Assembly: GCA_947449305.1 (NCBI GenBank)
Contig: CANFRA010000005.1
Span: forward strand, 1-56,399
Origin: Burkholderiaceae bacterium
GTDB lineage: Bacteria; Pseudomonadota; Gammaproteobacteria; Burkholderiales; Burkholderiaceae
Direction: 5' to 3'
DNA length: 56,399 nucleotides
Shown here piece after piece: positions 29,887 to 42,004 of the stretch (position 1 is the first letter of the stretch; each line of letters opens with the position of its first letter). The position numbers were made by a program, and so were the translations under genes. The notes below the pieces were generated by a model. It was not told the DNA's origin, did no database searches, and saw only the letters and a program-made list of their open reading frames with translations.

Positions 29887-30861
29887 ATGGAATTTTTCCG
29901 GATCAAAAAAGACATCCCCTTCATGCGCCATGCATTGGTGCTTAATGCGATTTCTTTAATTACTTTTTTAGCGGCTGTCTTCTTCTTGTGGCAAAACGGT
30001 CTTCATCTATCGATTGAATTTACTGGTGGCACCGTCATGGAGGTGAGCTACCCTCAAACCGCCCCACTAGACTCTATTCGCACCAAAGTCGAGAAGTTAG
30101 GCTACACAGATACGCAGATACAGAACTTTGGTAGCTCACGCGACATCATGATTCGCCTACCTTTACAAAAAGATACTAATGGCAAGCTCATCTCTTCTGC
30201 AGACCAAAGTGCAGCGGTAATGCAAGCACTTGAGCCTGCCAGTAGCGGCGCTAAACTTCAACGGGTAGAGTTCGTTGGTCCTCAAGTGGGTGAAGAGCTG
30301 GCCTTGGATGGCTTGAAGGCCTTAATTTTTGTGATTATCGGCATTGTGGTTTACCTCTCTTTCCGCTTTGAGTGGAAATTTGCTCTAGCGGGCATCATCG
30401 CCAACTTGCACGACATCGTGATCATCTTGGGTTTCTTCGCTTTCTTCCAATGGGAGTTCTCACTCTCTGTATTGGCAGCAGTGCTTGCCGTTCTGGGTTA
30501 TTCCGTAAACGAATCTGTGGTGATCTTTGACCGTATTCGTGAAAACTTCCGCAAATATCGCAAGATGGATACCCGCGAGATTATCGACAATGCAATTACC
30601 AGCACAATCAGTCGTACCGTGATTACTCACGGCAGTACTGAGATGATGGTTCTGGCGATGCTCATCTTTGGTGGTCCAACACTGTTCTACTTTGCCCTAG
30701 CGCTGACCATTGGTATTTTGTTTGGCATCTACTCTTCAGTATTCGTGGCTGCTGCCTTAGCTATGTGGCTTGGAGTAACGCGTGAAGACTTGGCGAAGAG
30801 TGACAAAAAACCTGACGACAATACCCGTAATGACGACCCTAATTTCGGGGCACGCGTCTAA
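29887..30861 (+). CDS. secF: Protein translocase subunit SecF
   Basis: Partner of SecD in the inner membrane. The 324-residue protein has a first helix (about 15-36), a short periplasmic domain beginning IEFTGGTVMEVSY, then five helices with the matching YSVNESVVIFDRIRENFRK motif and TLFYFALALTIGILFGIYSS. The tail after the last helix is charged and rich in Asp and Asn. It starts three bases after secD and converges with waaA. Confidence 0.97.
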   Translation: MEFFRIKKDIPFMRHALVLNAISLITFLAAVFFLWQNGLHLSIEFTGGTVMEVSYPQTAPLDSIRTKVEKLGYTDTQIQNFGSSRDIMIRLPLQKDTNGKLISSADQSAAVMQALEPASSGAKLQRVEFVGPQVGEELALDGLKALIFVIIGIVVYLSFRFEWKFALAGIIANLHDIVIILGFFAFFQWEFSLSVLAAVLAVLGYSVNESVVIFDRIRENFRKYRKMDTREIIDNAITSTISRTVITHGSTEMMVLAMLIFGGPTLFYFALALTIGILFGIYSSVFVAAALAMWLGVTREDLAKSDKKPDDNTRNDDPNFGARV

Positions 30862-30872
30862 GTCAAGTGGAC

Positions 30873-30880
<8 letters not shown>
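30859..30880. terminator. Weak hairpin between secF and waaA
   Basis: TAAGTC (30859-30864) and GACTTA (30870-30875) form a six-base stem with a five-base loop. The secF stop codon is part of the stem, and an AT-rich stretch without a real T run follows. It sits at the convergent ends of secF and waaA, where a terminator would be expected, but it is a poor example. Confidence 0.3.
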
Positions 30881-33646
<2,766 letters not shown>

Positions 33647-33705
33647 TCATTTTAATGCGTTCCGAGGTAAAGCACGCCCCCATCAGGATGGCTATACTGT
33701 GCCCT

Positions 33706-34320
33706 ATGAAAATAATCGGATCCCTTACCAGCCCCTATGTACGTAAAGTACGCATCGTTTTTTCAGAGAAAAAGGTGGATGTTGACCTTGAATTAGAGAA
33801 CGTTTGGGCTGCAGACACCAAAATAGCCACTTCTAACCCCTTAGGCAAGGTTCCCTGCCTCATTCTCGACGACGGGGAGGCTATCTACGACTCTCGCGTC
33901 ATCGCTGAATACGCTGATGCCCTAAGCCCTGTGAGCAAGCTCATTCCGGCTGATAGCCGGGAGCGCGCAAGCGTGAAAACCTGGGAAGCTCTAGCCGACG
34001 GAATCATGGATGCCGGTATTTTGGCCCGTCTCGAGCGCACTTGGCGCCCAGCTGAACAACAGAGTTCAGCTTGGGTCGATCGCCAAATGGGCAAGATTCA
34101 AAATTCTCTGCATCAAATGTCTCAGGTCTTGGGTGAGAATGCCTGGTGTCACGGCAACCAAATCACACTTGCTGATATTGCAACAGGTTGCGCACTTGGT
34201 TGGCTATTACTGCGTTTTCCAGATGTGAAATGGCAAACGCAGTTTCCAAACTTAGATCGTCTCTACCAAAAGTTATTGCAGCGACCTTCTTTTGCTGAAA
34301 CTGAACCGCCAGCAGCATAA
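33706..34320 (+). CDS. Glutathione S-transferase family protein
   Basis: A 204-residue cytosolic GST. The N-terminal thioredoxin-like domain has GSLTSPYVRKVRIV, NPLGKVPCLIL (the cis-proline loop) and DDGEAIYDSRVIAEYAD, whose Asp-Ser pair binds the gamma-glutamyl group. The helical C-terminal domain includes the TLADIATGCALGWL capping motif. It resembles YibF-type GSTs of proteobacteria; the substrate is unknown. I begin it at the ATG at 33706, where homology starts. A TATACT at 33693-33698 could be a -10 box, which would make the leader very short. An ATG at 33688 is an alternative. Confidence 0.88.
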   Translation: MKIIGSLTSPYVRKVRIVFSEKKVDVDLELENVWAADTKIATSNPLGKVPCLILDDGEAIYDSRVIAEYADALSPVSKLIPADSRERASVKTWEALADGIMDAGILARLERTWRPAEQQSSAWVDRQMGKIQNSLHQMSQVLGENAWCHGNQITLADIATGCALGWLLLRFPDVKWQTQFPNLDRLYQKLLQRPSFAETEPPAA

Positions 34321-34345
34321 ATCAGTTTTCAATTACTGATTGGGA

Positions 34346-35458
34346 TTAGGCGGAAATAATTCCGCCGCCCAAACAGATATCGCCGTCATATAAAACAGCA
34401 GATTGTCCTGGCGTTACTGCCCATTGCGCATCTAAAAAACTCAAACTGAAATTCAAAGGTGTGCCGCTTGCATTCAATGCACACGCTGAATCAGCTTGGC
34501 GATAACGCGTCTTAGCTGAGTAGCTTCCAGAAGCAGGCGCAGATCCTGCAATCCAGCTCGCATCGATAGCCTCTAGGCTGTTAGCCAGTAACCACGGATG
34601 TTCATGGCCCTGAGCTACATATAGAGTGTTATTTGCCATATCCTTGCGTGCCACATACCAAGCATCGCCATTGCCATCCTGACTGCCGCCTAAACCAATA
34701 CCTTTACGCTGCCCTAAGGTGAAAAAAGCTAAGCCCATATGTTCTCCAACCGTCTTACCATCAGGGGTTTTAATTGGTCCTGGTGTACGCGGCAAATAAC
34801 GATTTAAGAATTCTCGAAATGGGCGCTCGCCAATAAAACAAATTCCGGTGCTATCTTTTTTGCGTGCATTGTGTAGACCAATTTTTTCAGCGATGGTGCG
34901 CACTTCTGTTTTCGGAATCTCTCCCAATGGAAATAAAACATTGGCTAATTGCTGTTGCGTTAAGCGATGCAAAAAATAACTCTGGTCCTTACTTGCATCC
35001 ATGGCTTTTAATAATTGAACTTTGCCGGCCTCATGGCGCACTCGGGCATAGTGTCCCGTAGCAATGGCATCAGCGCCCAAACTCATAGCGTGATCTAAAA
35101 AAGCTTTGAACTTAATTTCAGCGTTACAGAGAACATCAGGATTGGGGGTTCGCCCAGCAGCGTATTCACGCAAAAATTCAGCAAATACCCGTTCGCGGTA
35201 TTCGGCAGAAAAATTCACTGCCTCAACATCGATTCCAATCACATCGGCCACTGAGACAACATCAAGCCAATCCTGGCGGGCAGAGCAATATTCGTCGTTA
35301 TCGTCATCTTCCCAATTTTTCATGAACAGACCGATAACCTCATAACCCTGCTCTTTGAGCATCCAGGCTGCCACAGACGAATCTACCCCTCCAGACATGC
35401 CAATAACGACTTTCTTAGGCTTTTTAGGGGGGGTTACGGAAGAATTAGGCCGGTTCAT
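34346..35458 (-). CDS. mnmA: tRNA-specific 2-thiouridylase MnmA
   Basis: MnmA thiolates uridine-34 of tRNAs for Lys, Glu and Gln, using sulfur relayed from IscS by Tus proteins. From the ATG at 35458 the protein has 370 residues. It has the PP-loop [13 protein letters not shown] near the start (adenylation), the catalytic Cys in [12 protein letters not shown] (about 111) and the second Cys in [12 protein letters not shown] (about 207). The C-terminal beta-barrel domains include [14 protein letters not shown] one codon upstream is less likely as start. It is divergent from pntAa with a 179-base gap. Confidence 0.95.
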   Translation of the reverse strand: MNRPNSSVTPPKKPKKVVIGMSGGVDSSVAAWMLKEQGYEVIGLFMKNWEDDDNDEYCSARQDWLDVVSVADVIGIDVEAVNFSAEYRERVFAEFLREYAAGRTPNPDVLCNAEIKFKAFLDHAMSLGADAIATGHYARVRHEAGKVQLLKAMDASKDQSYFLHRLTQQQLANVLFPLGEIPKTEVRTIAEKIGLHNARKKDSTGICFIGERPFREFLNRYLPRTPGPIKTPDGKTVGEHMGLAFFTLGQRKGIGLGGSQDGNGDAWYVARKDMANNTLYVAQGHEHPWLLANSLEAIDASWIAGSAPASGSYSAKTRYRQADSACALNASGTPLNFSLSFLDAQWAVTPGQSAVLYDGDICLGGGIISA

Positions 35459-35637
35459 CAAAAAAATGCGAAAATACTTTGTAGACAGATAAACCCCATT
35501 GTAGAAGTCTCAACCAGACTTCGCATGATTTTAGGCAAAACCATAGCCGGCAGACCTGGGGACTTAGTAAATAGGTAAAACCTACCCTGTTTATCTATAA
35601 AATAGACTTTTAAAAATTTTGCTTTTGGAGACATGCC

Positions 35638-36768
35638 ATGCGCATAGGAGTGCCGCTGGAAACAAGGCCTGAGGAAACTCGAGTAGCCGCAACACCAGAA
35701 ACCGTAAAAAAACTGATCAGCCAAGGTCATTCCGTCGTCATTCAAAAAGACGCTGGTGTGCAAGCTAGCCAACCAGACTCTGCATATGAAGCAGTAGGCG
35801 CCACTATTGGTAGCGCTGCTGAAGCATTTGGAGCAGAGATTGTTTTGAAGGTGCGCGCCCCTGAAGCTGCTGAACTCAAACAGATTAAATCTGGCAGCGT
35901 ATTAATTGGGATGCTTGATCCGTTTGATAACGACAATATTGCTGCAATGGCCATGCAAGGTGTAACCGCCTTTTCATTAGAGGCTGCGCCACGCACTACG
36001 CGGGCCCAGAGCATGGACGTCTTATCTTCACAAGCAAATATTGCGGGTTATAAGTCCGTCATGATTGCTGCCAACGAATATCAACGTTTCATGCCAATGC
36101 TCATGACGGCTGCCGGAACTGTGAAAGCTGCGCGTGTATTAATTTTGGGGGCTGGTGTTGCTGGCTTACAAGCTATCGCAACTGCTAAACGCTTAGGTGC
36201 GGTGATTGAAGCATCTGATGTCCGTCCTGCAGCTAAAGAACAAATTGAATCTTTGGGCGCTAAGTTTGTTGATGTTCCCTACGAAACAGATGAAGAGCGT
36301 GAGATTGCTAAAGGTGTTGGTGGCTATGCCCGTCCAATGCCAGAAGCTTGGATGAAGCGTCAAGCGGCTTTGGTTGCTGAACGTGCCCAGCAAGCTGATA
36401 TTGTGATTACTACTGCCTTGATTCCAGGACGTAAGCCACCGGTTCTCTTGCATAGCGATACCGTTGCCAAGATGAAACCAGGCTCTATCGTGATTGATAT
36501 TGCTGCTGGTCGTGGTGATAACGGTTCTGGCAACTGCCCCCTCACACAAGCCGACAAGATTGTTCAAGTCAATGGTGTCAAGATTGTTGGTTACACCAAT
36601 CTTGCAAGTATGGTTGCAGCAGATGCATCAGCACTCTATGCGCGCAACTTGATCGACTTCATGAAATTGATTGTTGATAAAGATGCGAAACTCGTTATCC
36701 CTGCTGATGACGATATCGTGACTGCCTGCTTAATGTGTCGTGATGGTCAAGCCATCCGTAAAAACTAA
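35638..36768 (+). CDS. pntAA: NAD(P) transhydrogenase subunit alpha part 1 (domain I)
   Basis: This soluble NAD(H)-binding part of the proton-pumping transhydrogenase moves hydride between NADH and NADP. The 376-residue protein has the alanine-dehydrogenase-like N-terminal fold (MRIGVPLETRPEETRVAATP at 1-20) and a Rossmann domain with ILGAGVAGLQAIATAKRLGA near 168-187. It stops before the membrane part, which is encoded separately. So this is the three-gene (alpha1-alpha2-beta) version, not the two-gene version of E. coli. GGAG lies seven bases before the ATG, and pntAb follows after 28 bases. Confidence 0.95.
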   Translation: MRIGVPLETRPEETRVAATPETVKKLISQGHSVVIQKDAGVQASQPDSAYEAVGATIGSAAEAFGAEIVLKVRAPEAAELKQIKSGSVLIGMLDPFDNDNIAAMAMQGVTAFSLEAAPRTTRAQSMDVLSSQANIAGYKSVMIAANEYQRFMPMLMTAAGTVKAARVLILGAGVAGLQAIATAKRLGAVIEASDVRPAAKEQIESLGAKFVDVPYETDEEREIAKGVGGYARPMPEAWMKRQAALVAERAQQADIVITTALIPGRKPPVLLHSDTVAKMKPGSIVIDIAAGRGDNGSGNCPLTQADKIVQVNGVKIVGYTNLASMVAADASALYARNLIDFMKLIVDKDAKLVIPADDDIVTACLMCRDGQAIRKN

Positions 36769-36796
36769 TAGAACAAATTTAGACTAAGGAAATATC

Positions 36797-37135
36797 ATGG
36801 ATCTCGCTGCCTTTCAAAGCATCCTCACAGTCCAAAACATTACTGTGTTTGTGTTGGCTATTTTTGTTGGCTACCACGTAGTTTGGAATGTTACCCCTGC
36901 ATTGCACACTCCATTGATGGCCGTTACTAACGCTATCTCTGGAATCATCATTGTTGGCGCGCTTCTACAAACCGAAGTCATCGGTGGCGATGAAATCACC
37001 CTCACCAGCATCATTGGTGCGGTTGCAGTATTCCTAGCTTCCATCAATATTTTTGGTGGCTTTATGGTCACTCGTCGCATGCTGGAGATGTTCAAGAAGA
37101 AAGCTCCTAAAGCGGATGCGGCTGGAACTAAATAA
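36797..37135 (+). CDS. pntAB: NAD(P) transhydrogenase subunit alpha part 2 (membrane)
   Basis: The small membrane part of the split alpha subunit, 112 residues. It has about three to four membrane helices with [33 protein letters not shown] and the ending [17 protein letters not shown], all typical of domain II of the alpha chain. It lies between pntAa and pntB with gaps of 28 and 42 bases. Confidence 0.95.
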   Translation: MDLAAFQSILTVQNITVFVLAIFVGYHVVWNVTPALHTPLMAVTNAISGIIIVGALLQTEVIGGDEITLTSIIGAVAVFLASINIFGGFMVTRRMLEMFKKKAPKADAAGTK

Positions 37136-37177
37136 AACTAGAACAAGATCCTCATAGAGATTTTAAGAGACCAAATA

Positions 37178-38545
37178 ATGTTAAACATAACTGCAATTTC
37201 CTATCTCATTTCATCGGTGTTGTTTATCCTCGCCTTGCGTGGACTTTCTTCACCAACTACCTCACGCCAAGGTAATACTTTCGGCATGGTTGGCATGCTG
37301 CTTGCTGTCATTACGACATTCCTGATTCCTGACTTTAAGCCAGTCTTTTCGCTGATCATTGCTGCAATTATTGGTGGCGCAGTTATTGGTGTGATTGCAG
37401 CTAAACGAGTGCAAATGACCAAGATGCCTGAGCTTGTAGCCTTGATGCACTCATTTGTAGGTTTGTCAGCTGTATTGATTGCCATTGCTGCCGTATTTAA
37501 TCCTGCTCAAGACCATACTGGTGCGCAGAAGATTGAACTCTTTATTGGCGCATTTATTGGCGCGATTACCTTTACTGCTTCTGTGATTGCTTTTGGTAAG
37601 TTATCAGGCAAGGTCAGCGGTAAGCCAGTCACTTTCTCTGGCCAGCACTTGCTCAACTTGATCTTAGCGATTTCGATGGTTGGTGCGGGCGTAGCTTATT
37701 ACATGGGTGATAGCCACGCAGCCTTCTTAGCCATGTGTGCAATTGCTTTGGTATTGGGTGTGACTTTGATCATCCCAATCGGCGGCGCTGATATGCCGGT
37801 TGTGGTGTCTATGCTCAATAGCTATTCTGGTTGGGCGGCAGCAGGTATTGGCTTTACCTTGAACAACCCAGTATTGATTATCGCTGGCGCTTGCGTCGGA
37901 TCTTCAGGTGCAATTCTGTCTTATATCATGTGTAAAGCAATGAACCGCTCTATCATTGCAGTCCTACTCGGCGGCTTCGGTGCTGAGGCTGCTGCAGGCG
38001 GTGAAGATGATGGCGGTCCAAAGAACTACAAAACAGGCTCGCCAGAAGATGCGGCTTTCTTGATGACCAACGCAGACACCGTAATCATTGTTCCAGGTTA
38101 TGGTTTGGCGGTTGCCCGCGCTCAGCATGCCCTGAAAGAGTTAACTGAAAAGCTGACTCATCATGGCGTAACCGTGAAATATGCAATTCACCCAGTAGCA
38201 GGTCGTATGCCTGGCCATATGAACGTGCTCTTGGCTGAAGCTGAAGTTCCTTACGATCAAGTGTTTGAGATGGAAGACATCAATAGCGACTTTGGTCAAG
38301 CCGACGTAGTGTTAGTGCTTGGTGCTAACGATGTGGTGAACCCAGCAGCTCGTACGCCAGGTAGCCCAATTTTTGGCATGCCGATCTTGGAAGCATTTAA
38401 AGCAAAAACCATCATTGTCAATAAGCGCTCGATGGCTGCTGGTTATGCTGGCCTGGATAACGAACTTTTCTACATGGATAAAACCATGATGGTCTTCGGT
38501 GATGCGAAGAAAGTGGTTGAGGATATGGTTAAAGCAGTTGAATAA
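37178..38545 (+). CDS. pntB: NAD(P) transhydrogenase subunit beta
   Basis: PntB provides the remaining proton-channel helices and the NADP-binding domain III. The 455-residue protein has eight or nine membrane helices (about 1-260), then a soluble domain with VPGYGLAVARAQHALKELT, VAGRMPGHMNVLLAEA and QADVVLVLGANDVVNPAA. The motif DINSDFGQADV is characteristic. The gene ends the operon and is followed directly by a good terminator. The complex probably supplies NADPH for biosynthesis. Confidence 0.96.
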   Translation: MLNITAISYLISSVLFILALRGLSSPTTSRQGNTFGMVGMLLAVITTFLIPDFKPVFSLIIAAIIGGAVIGVIAAKRVQMTKMPELVALMHSFVGLSAVLIAIAAVFNPAQDHTGAQKIELFIGAFIGAITFTASVIAFGKLSGKVSGKPVTFSGQHLLNLILAISMVGAGVAYYMGDSHAAFLAMCAIALVLGVTLIIPIGGADMPVVVSMLNSYSGWAAAGIGFTLNNPVLIIAGACVGSSGAILSYIMCKAMNRSIIAVLLGGFGAEAAAGGEDDGGPKNYKTGSPEDAAFLMTNADTVIIVPGYGLAVARAQHALKELTEKLTHHGVTVKYAIHPVAGRMPGHMNVLLAEAEVPYDQVFEMEDINSDFGQADVVLVLGANDVVNPAARTPGSPIFGMPILEAFKAKTIIVNKRSMAAGYAGLDNELFYMDKTMMVFGDAKKVVEDMVKAVE

Positions 38546-38564
38546 GGGCTTAATTTAGTCGCCT

Positions 38565-38589
38565 AAAACCGCCTAAGGGCGGTTTTTTT
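38565..38589 (+). terminator. Rho-independent terminator of the pnt operon
   Basis: A nine-base stem AAAACCGCC / GGCGGTTTT (38565-38573 with 38578-38586) closes a four-base loop and runs into T residues to 38589. It sits 20 bases after the pntB stop. Confidence 0.92.
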
Positions 38590-38636
38590 ATTGCGCTAAG
38601 ATATACCTCAAAGAAGTCCAAATATACCGAGGCAAT

Positions 38637-39614
38637 ATGTACAACAAACAACTATTACTTACCTCCATTCTCTGCGTCTGCAACATGTTGTGGGTTGGGT
38701 TAGCTAGCGCTCAAACGAACTATCCAAACCGAACTATCCAAACAATCATGCCCTTACAAGCAGGCAGTGGTGTTGATATCTTGATGCGCCCCATTGCCCA
38801 AAAAATGAGTGAAAACTTAGGCCAGGCAATCACAATTGAAAATATTCCCGGAGGCGCCGGGCTCATTGGAACCGCTAAGGTTGCACAGAGCTCTGCAGAT
38901 GGATATATCTTAGGCGCATTTAATGACAGCATCCTGACAATGCTGCCTAATCTTTACAAAAAGATTGATTACGATCCTGTCCAAAGTTTTACCCCGATAT
39001 CCGAAGTGGCGGCCATTACATTTGTAATGGTTGCAAACCCTTCTTTTCCTGGTAACACAGCTGCAGACTTGGTTCGCATTGCCAAAGAAAAACCTGGCAA
39101 GATTGACTATGCCTCTGGGGGTAACGGCTCGCCACAACATATCGGCATGGAAATTTTTCGCCAATATACCGGCTCTCCAATAGTCCACATTCCCTATCGC
39201 GGTGCTGCCGCTGCTGTTACTGATGTCATGGCGGGGCAAGTGCCAGTCATGATTAGCGCGCTATCAGTTGTACTTCCTCATATTCGGGCTGGTAAGCTAA
39301 AAGTACTAGGGGTTGCAAGTAAAACACGGTCACCACTCCTCCCCAATACGCCAACGATTAGTGAGAGTGTTAAAGGTTATGAGTTTTCAACTTGGGGTGC
39401 ACTCTTGGCGCCTAAAGGCACGTCTCCCGCCATCGTTGAAAAACTGAACGAGTCCTTAGCGACCGCTCTCAAGGATCAAAAGCTACGTGAGCAACTGATA
39501 CAACAAGGATTTGAATTCGTACCGCTTGGTCCAGATCATCTAAAAGAAATGATTGCACAAGGCCTAGTAAAAATGAAGAAGGTCATCAAGGATGGCGGGA
39601 TTCAGCCGGATTAG
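38637..39614 (+). CDS. Bug-family (TctC-like) periplasmic substrate-binding protein
   Basis: A 325-residue secreted receptor of the Bug/TctC family, greatly expanded in Burkholderiales. A signal peptide (1-25, ending LASA) is followed by NYPNRTIQTIMPLQAGSG, the conserved family start. IENIPGGAGLIGTAKVAQS, YASGGNGSPQHIG, VHIPYRGAAAAVTDVMAGQV and STWGALLAPKGTSPAIVEKL, the standard ligand-pocket blocks, follow. Family members bind carboxylates such as citrate, glutamate or nicotinate. No TctA/TctB membrane genes lie beside it, so it is an orphan; the ligand cannot be told. It sits alone between the pnt terminator and the groEL terminator. Confidence 0.92.
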   Translation: MYNKQLLLTSILCVCNMLWVGLASAQTNYPNRTIQTIMPLQAGSGVDILMRPIAQKMSENLGQAITIENIPGGAGLIGTAKVAQSSADGYILGAFNDSILTMLPNLYKKIDYDPVQSFTPISEVAAITFVMVANPSFPGNTAADLVRIAKEKPGKIDYASGGNGSPQHIGMEIFRQYTGSPIVHIPYRGAAAAVTDVMAGQVPVMISALSVVLPHIRAGKLKVLGVASKTRSPLLPNTPTISESVKGYEFSTWGALLAPKGTSPAIVEKLNESLATALKDQKLREQLIQQGFEFVPLGPDHLKEMIAQGLVKMKKVIKDGGIQPD

Positions 39615-39647
39615 AGTCTGTTATATCAATCACTTGTTAAGTAATAA

Positions 39648-39678
39648 AAAACGCCTGGTCTTTTGAACCAGGCGTTTT
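39648..39678. terminator. Bidirectional terminator between the Bug-protein gene and groEL
   Basis: A twelve-base perfect stem AAAACGCCTGGT / ACCAGGCGTTTT (39648-39659 with 39667-39678) has a seven-base loop and A/T tracts on both sides. It lies 33 bases past the Bug gene and 40 bases past the groEL stop, so it can end both transcripts. Confidence 0.92.
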
Positions 39679-39718
39679 AGTTTCTACAGCGAGAAGCTGG
39701 AGAGGAGAGGTGAGGCAA

Positions 39719-41386
<1,668 letters not shown>

Positions 41387-41399
41387 TTAGATACTGAAA

Positions 41400-41690
41400 T
41401 TACTTCTGCACAACAGCCATGATGTCTTCTTCGCGCATGACGAGAAGCTCATCGCCGTCGACCTTGACTGTTTGACCTGCATATTTACCAAATAACACGC
41501 GATCGCCTACTTTGACATCCGGTGCATTTAATTTGCCGCTGTCATCACGTTTGCCTGGGCCTACTGCCAAAATTTCGCCTTGATCTGGCTTTTCTGCAGC
41601 AGCATCAGGAATGATGATTCCGGAAGCAGTTTTTGATTCTTGATCTAAACGCTTGATGATTACGCGATCATGTAAGGGACGCAAATTCAT
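41400..41690 (-). CDS. groES: GroES co-chaperonin
   Basis: GroES is the heptameric lid of GroEL. The 96-residue protein begins [14 protein letters not shown] and has the mobile-loop segment [16 protein letters not shown] (20-35) that contacts GroEL. Length is standard. It is the first gene of the groESL operon, behind a leader of about 130 bases that carries the CIRCE element. Confidence 0.98.
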   Translation of the reverse strand: MNLRPLHDRVIIKRLDQESKTASGIIIPDAAAEKPDQGEILAVGPGKRDDSGKLNAPDVKVGDRVLFGKYAGQTVKVDGDELLVMREEDIMAVVQK

Positions 41691-41800
41691 CTCTTCTCCT
41701 ATGTTAGTAAGTGTTAACTAATTAAATTTCTATATAAATCAATGCTTTATAATCTCTTCACACGAAAACTGAGGTAGATTCACTTAAAAATCAGCCATTT

Positions 41801-41827
41801 TTAGCACTCATGTGTTGGGAGTGCTGA
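41801..41827. promoter_or_regulatory. CIRCE operator (HrcA binding site) of groESL
   Basis: TTAGCACTC (41801-41809), nine bases, then GAGTGCTGA (41819-41827): an almost perfect match to the CIRCE inverted repeat TTAGCACTC-N9-GAGTGCTAA, with one mismatch in the outer arm. It overlaps the groES promoter -10 box and transcription start region, a position where bound HrcA would block transcription. HrcA itself is encoded at 1973-2983. Confidence 0.96.
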
Positions 41828-41857
41828 TTATATAGGTCTGATCCCCGAGATTTCAAG
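41827..41857 (-). promoter_or_regulatory. groESL promoter (overlapping sigma-70 and sigma-32-like)
   Basis: On the minus strand CTTGAAA (41857-41851) is followed 18 bases later by TATAAT (41832-41827), a good housekeeping promoter. The same CTTGAA can serve as a sigma-32 -35 box with CCTATATA (near 41836-41829) as a degenerate -10. The -10 abuts and overlaps the CIRCE repeat. This suggests basal expression repressed by HrcA together with some heat-shock sigma input. Confidence 0.7.
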
Positions 41858-41871
41858 GGCAGGGGCACAAA

Positions 41872-41900
41872 TTCTTGGAGAATTAGCCCTTATTTATAAT
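41872..41900 (+). promoter_or_regulatory. Possible promoter of the EAL-regulator-kinase operon
   Basis: A consensus TATAAT lies at 41895-41900, with a weak -35-like TTCTTG at 41872-41877, 17 bases upstream. Transcription would start near 41907, exactly where the inverted repeat at 41908-41941 begins. The poor -35 box suggests that an activator may be needed. It points away from the groES promoter and the CIRCE site, which lie within about 75 bases. Confidence 0.4.
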
Positions 41901-41907
41901 GGAGACA

Positions 41908-41941
41908 GGCTGGTAGGCTAATTCCTACAGATAAATCAGCC
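41908..41941 (+). other. Two-part stem-loop in the leader of the EAL-regulator-kinase operon
   Basis: GGCTG (41908-41912) pairs with CAGCC (41937-41941), and directly inside it GTAGG (41913-41917) pairs with CCTAC (41924-41928). This makes a ten-pair stem with an eight-base bulge on one side and a six-base loop. It would sit at the very 5' end of the predicted transcript. It could stabilise the mRNA or be an operator or RNA switch; no known class is recognised. Confidence 0.35.
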
Positions 41942-42004
41942 TTAAGCCCTTACCGCTCCAATCCGTCCTGCCTAGACTGGACAGTCACCGATTGGAGAAT
42001 GCTG

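Noticed and set aside
34320..34366. Inverted repeats between gst and mnmA as terminators
   Set aside because: AATCAGT/ACTGATT (34320-34341) and GGCGGAA/TTCCGCC (34349-34366) can form stems, but neither is followed by a T run on either strand and the second lies in mnmA coding sequence.
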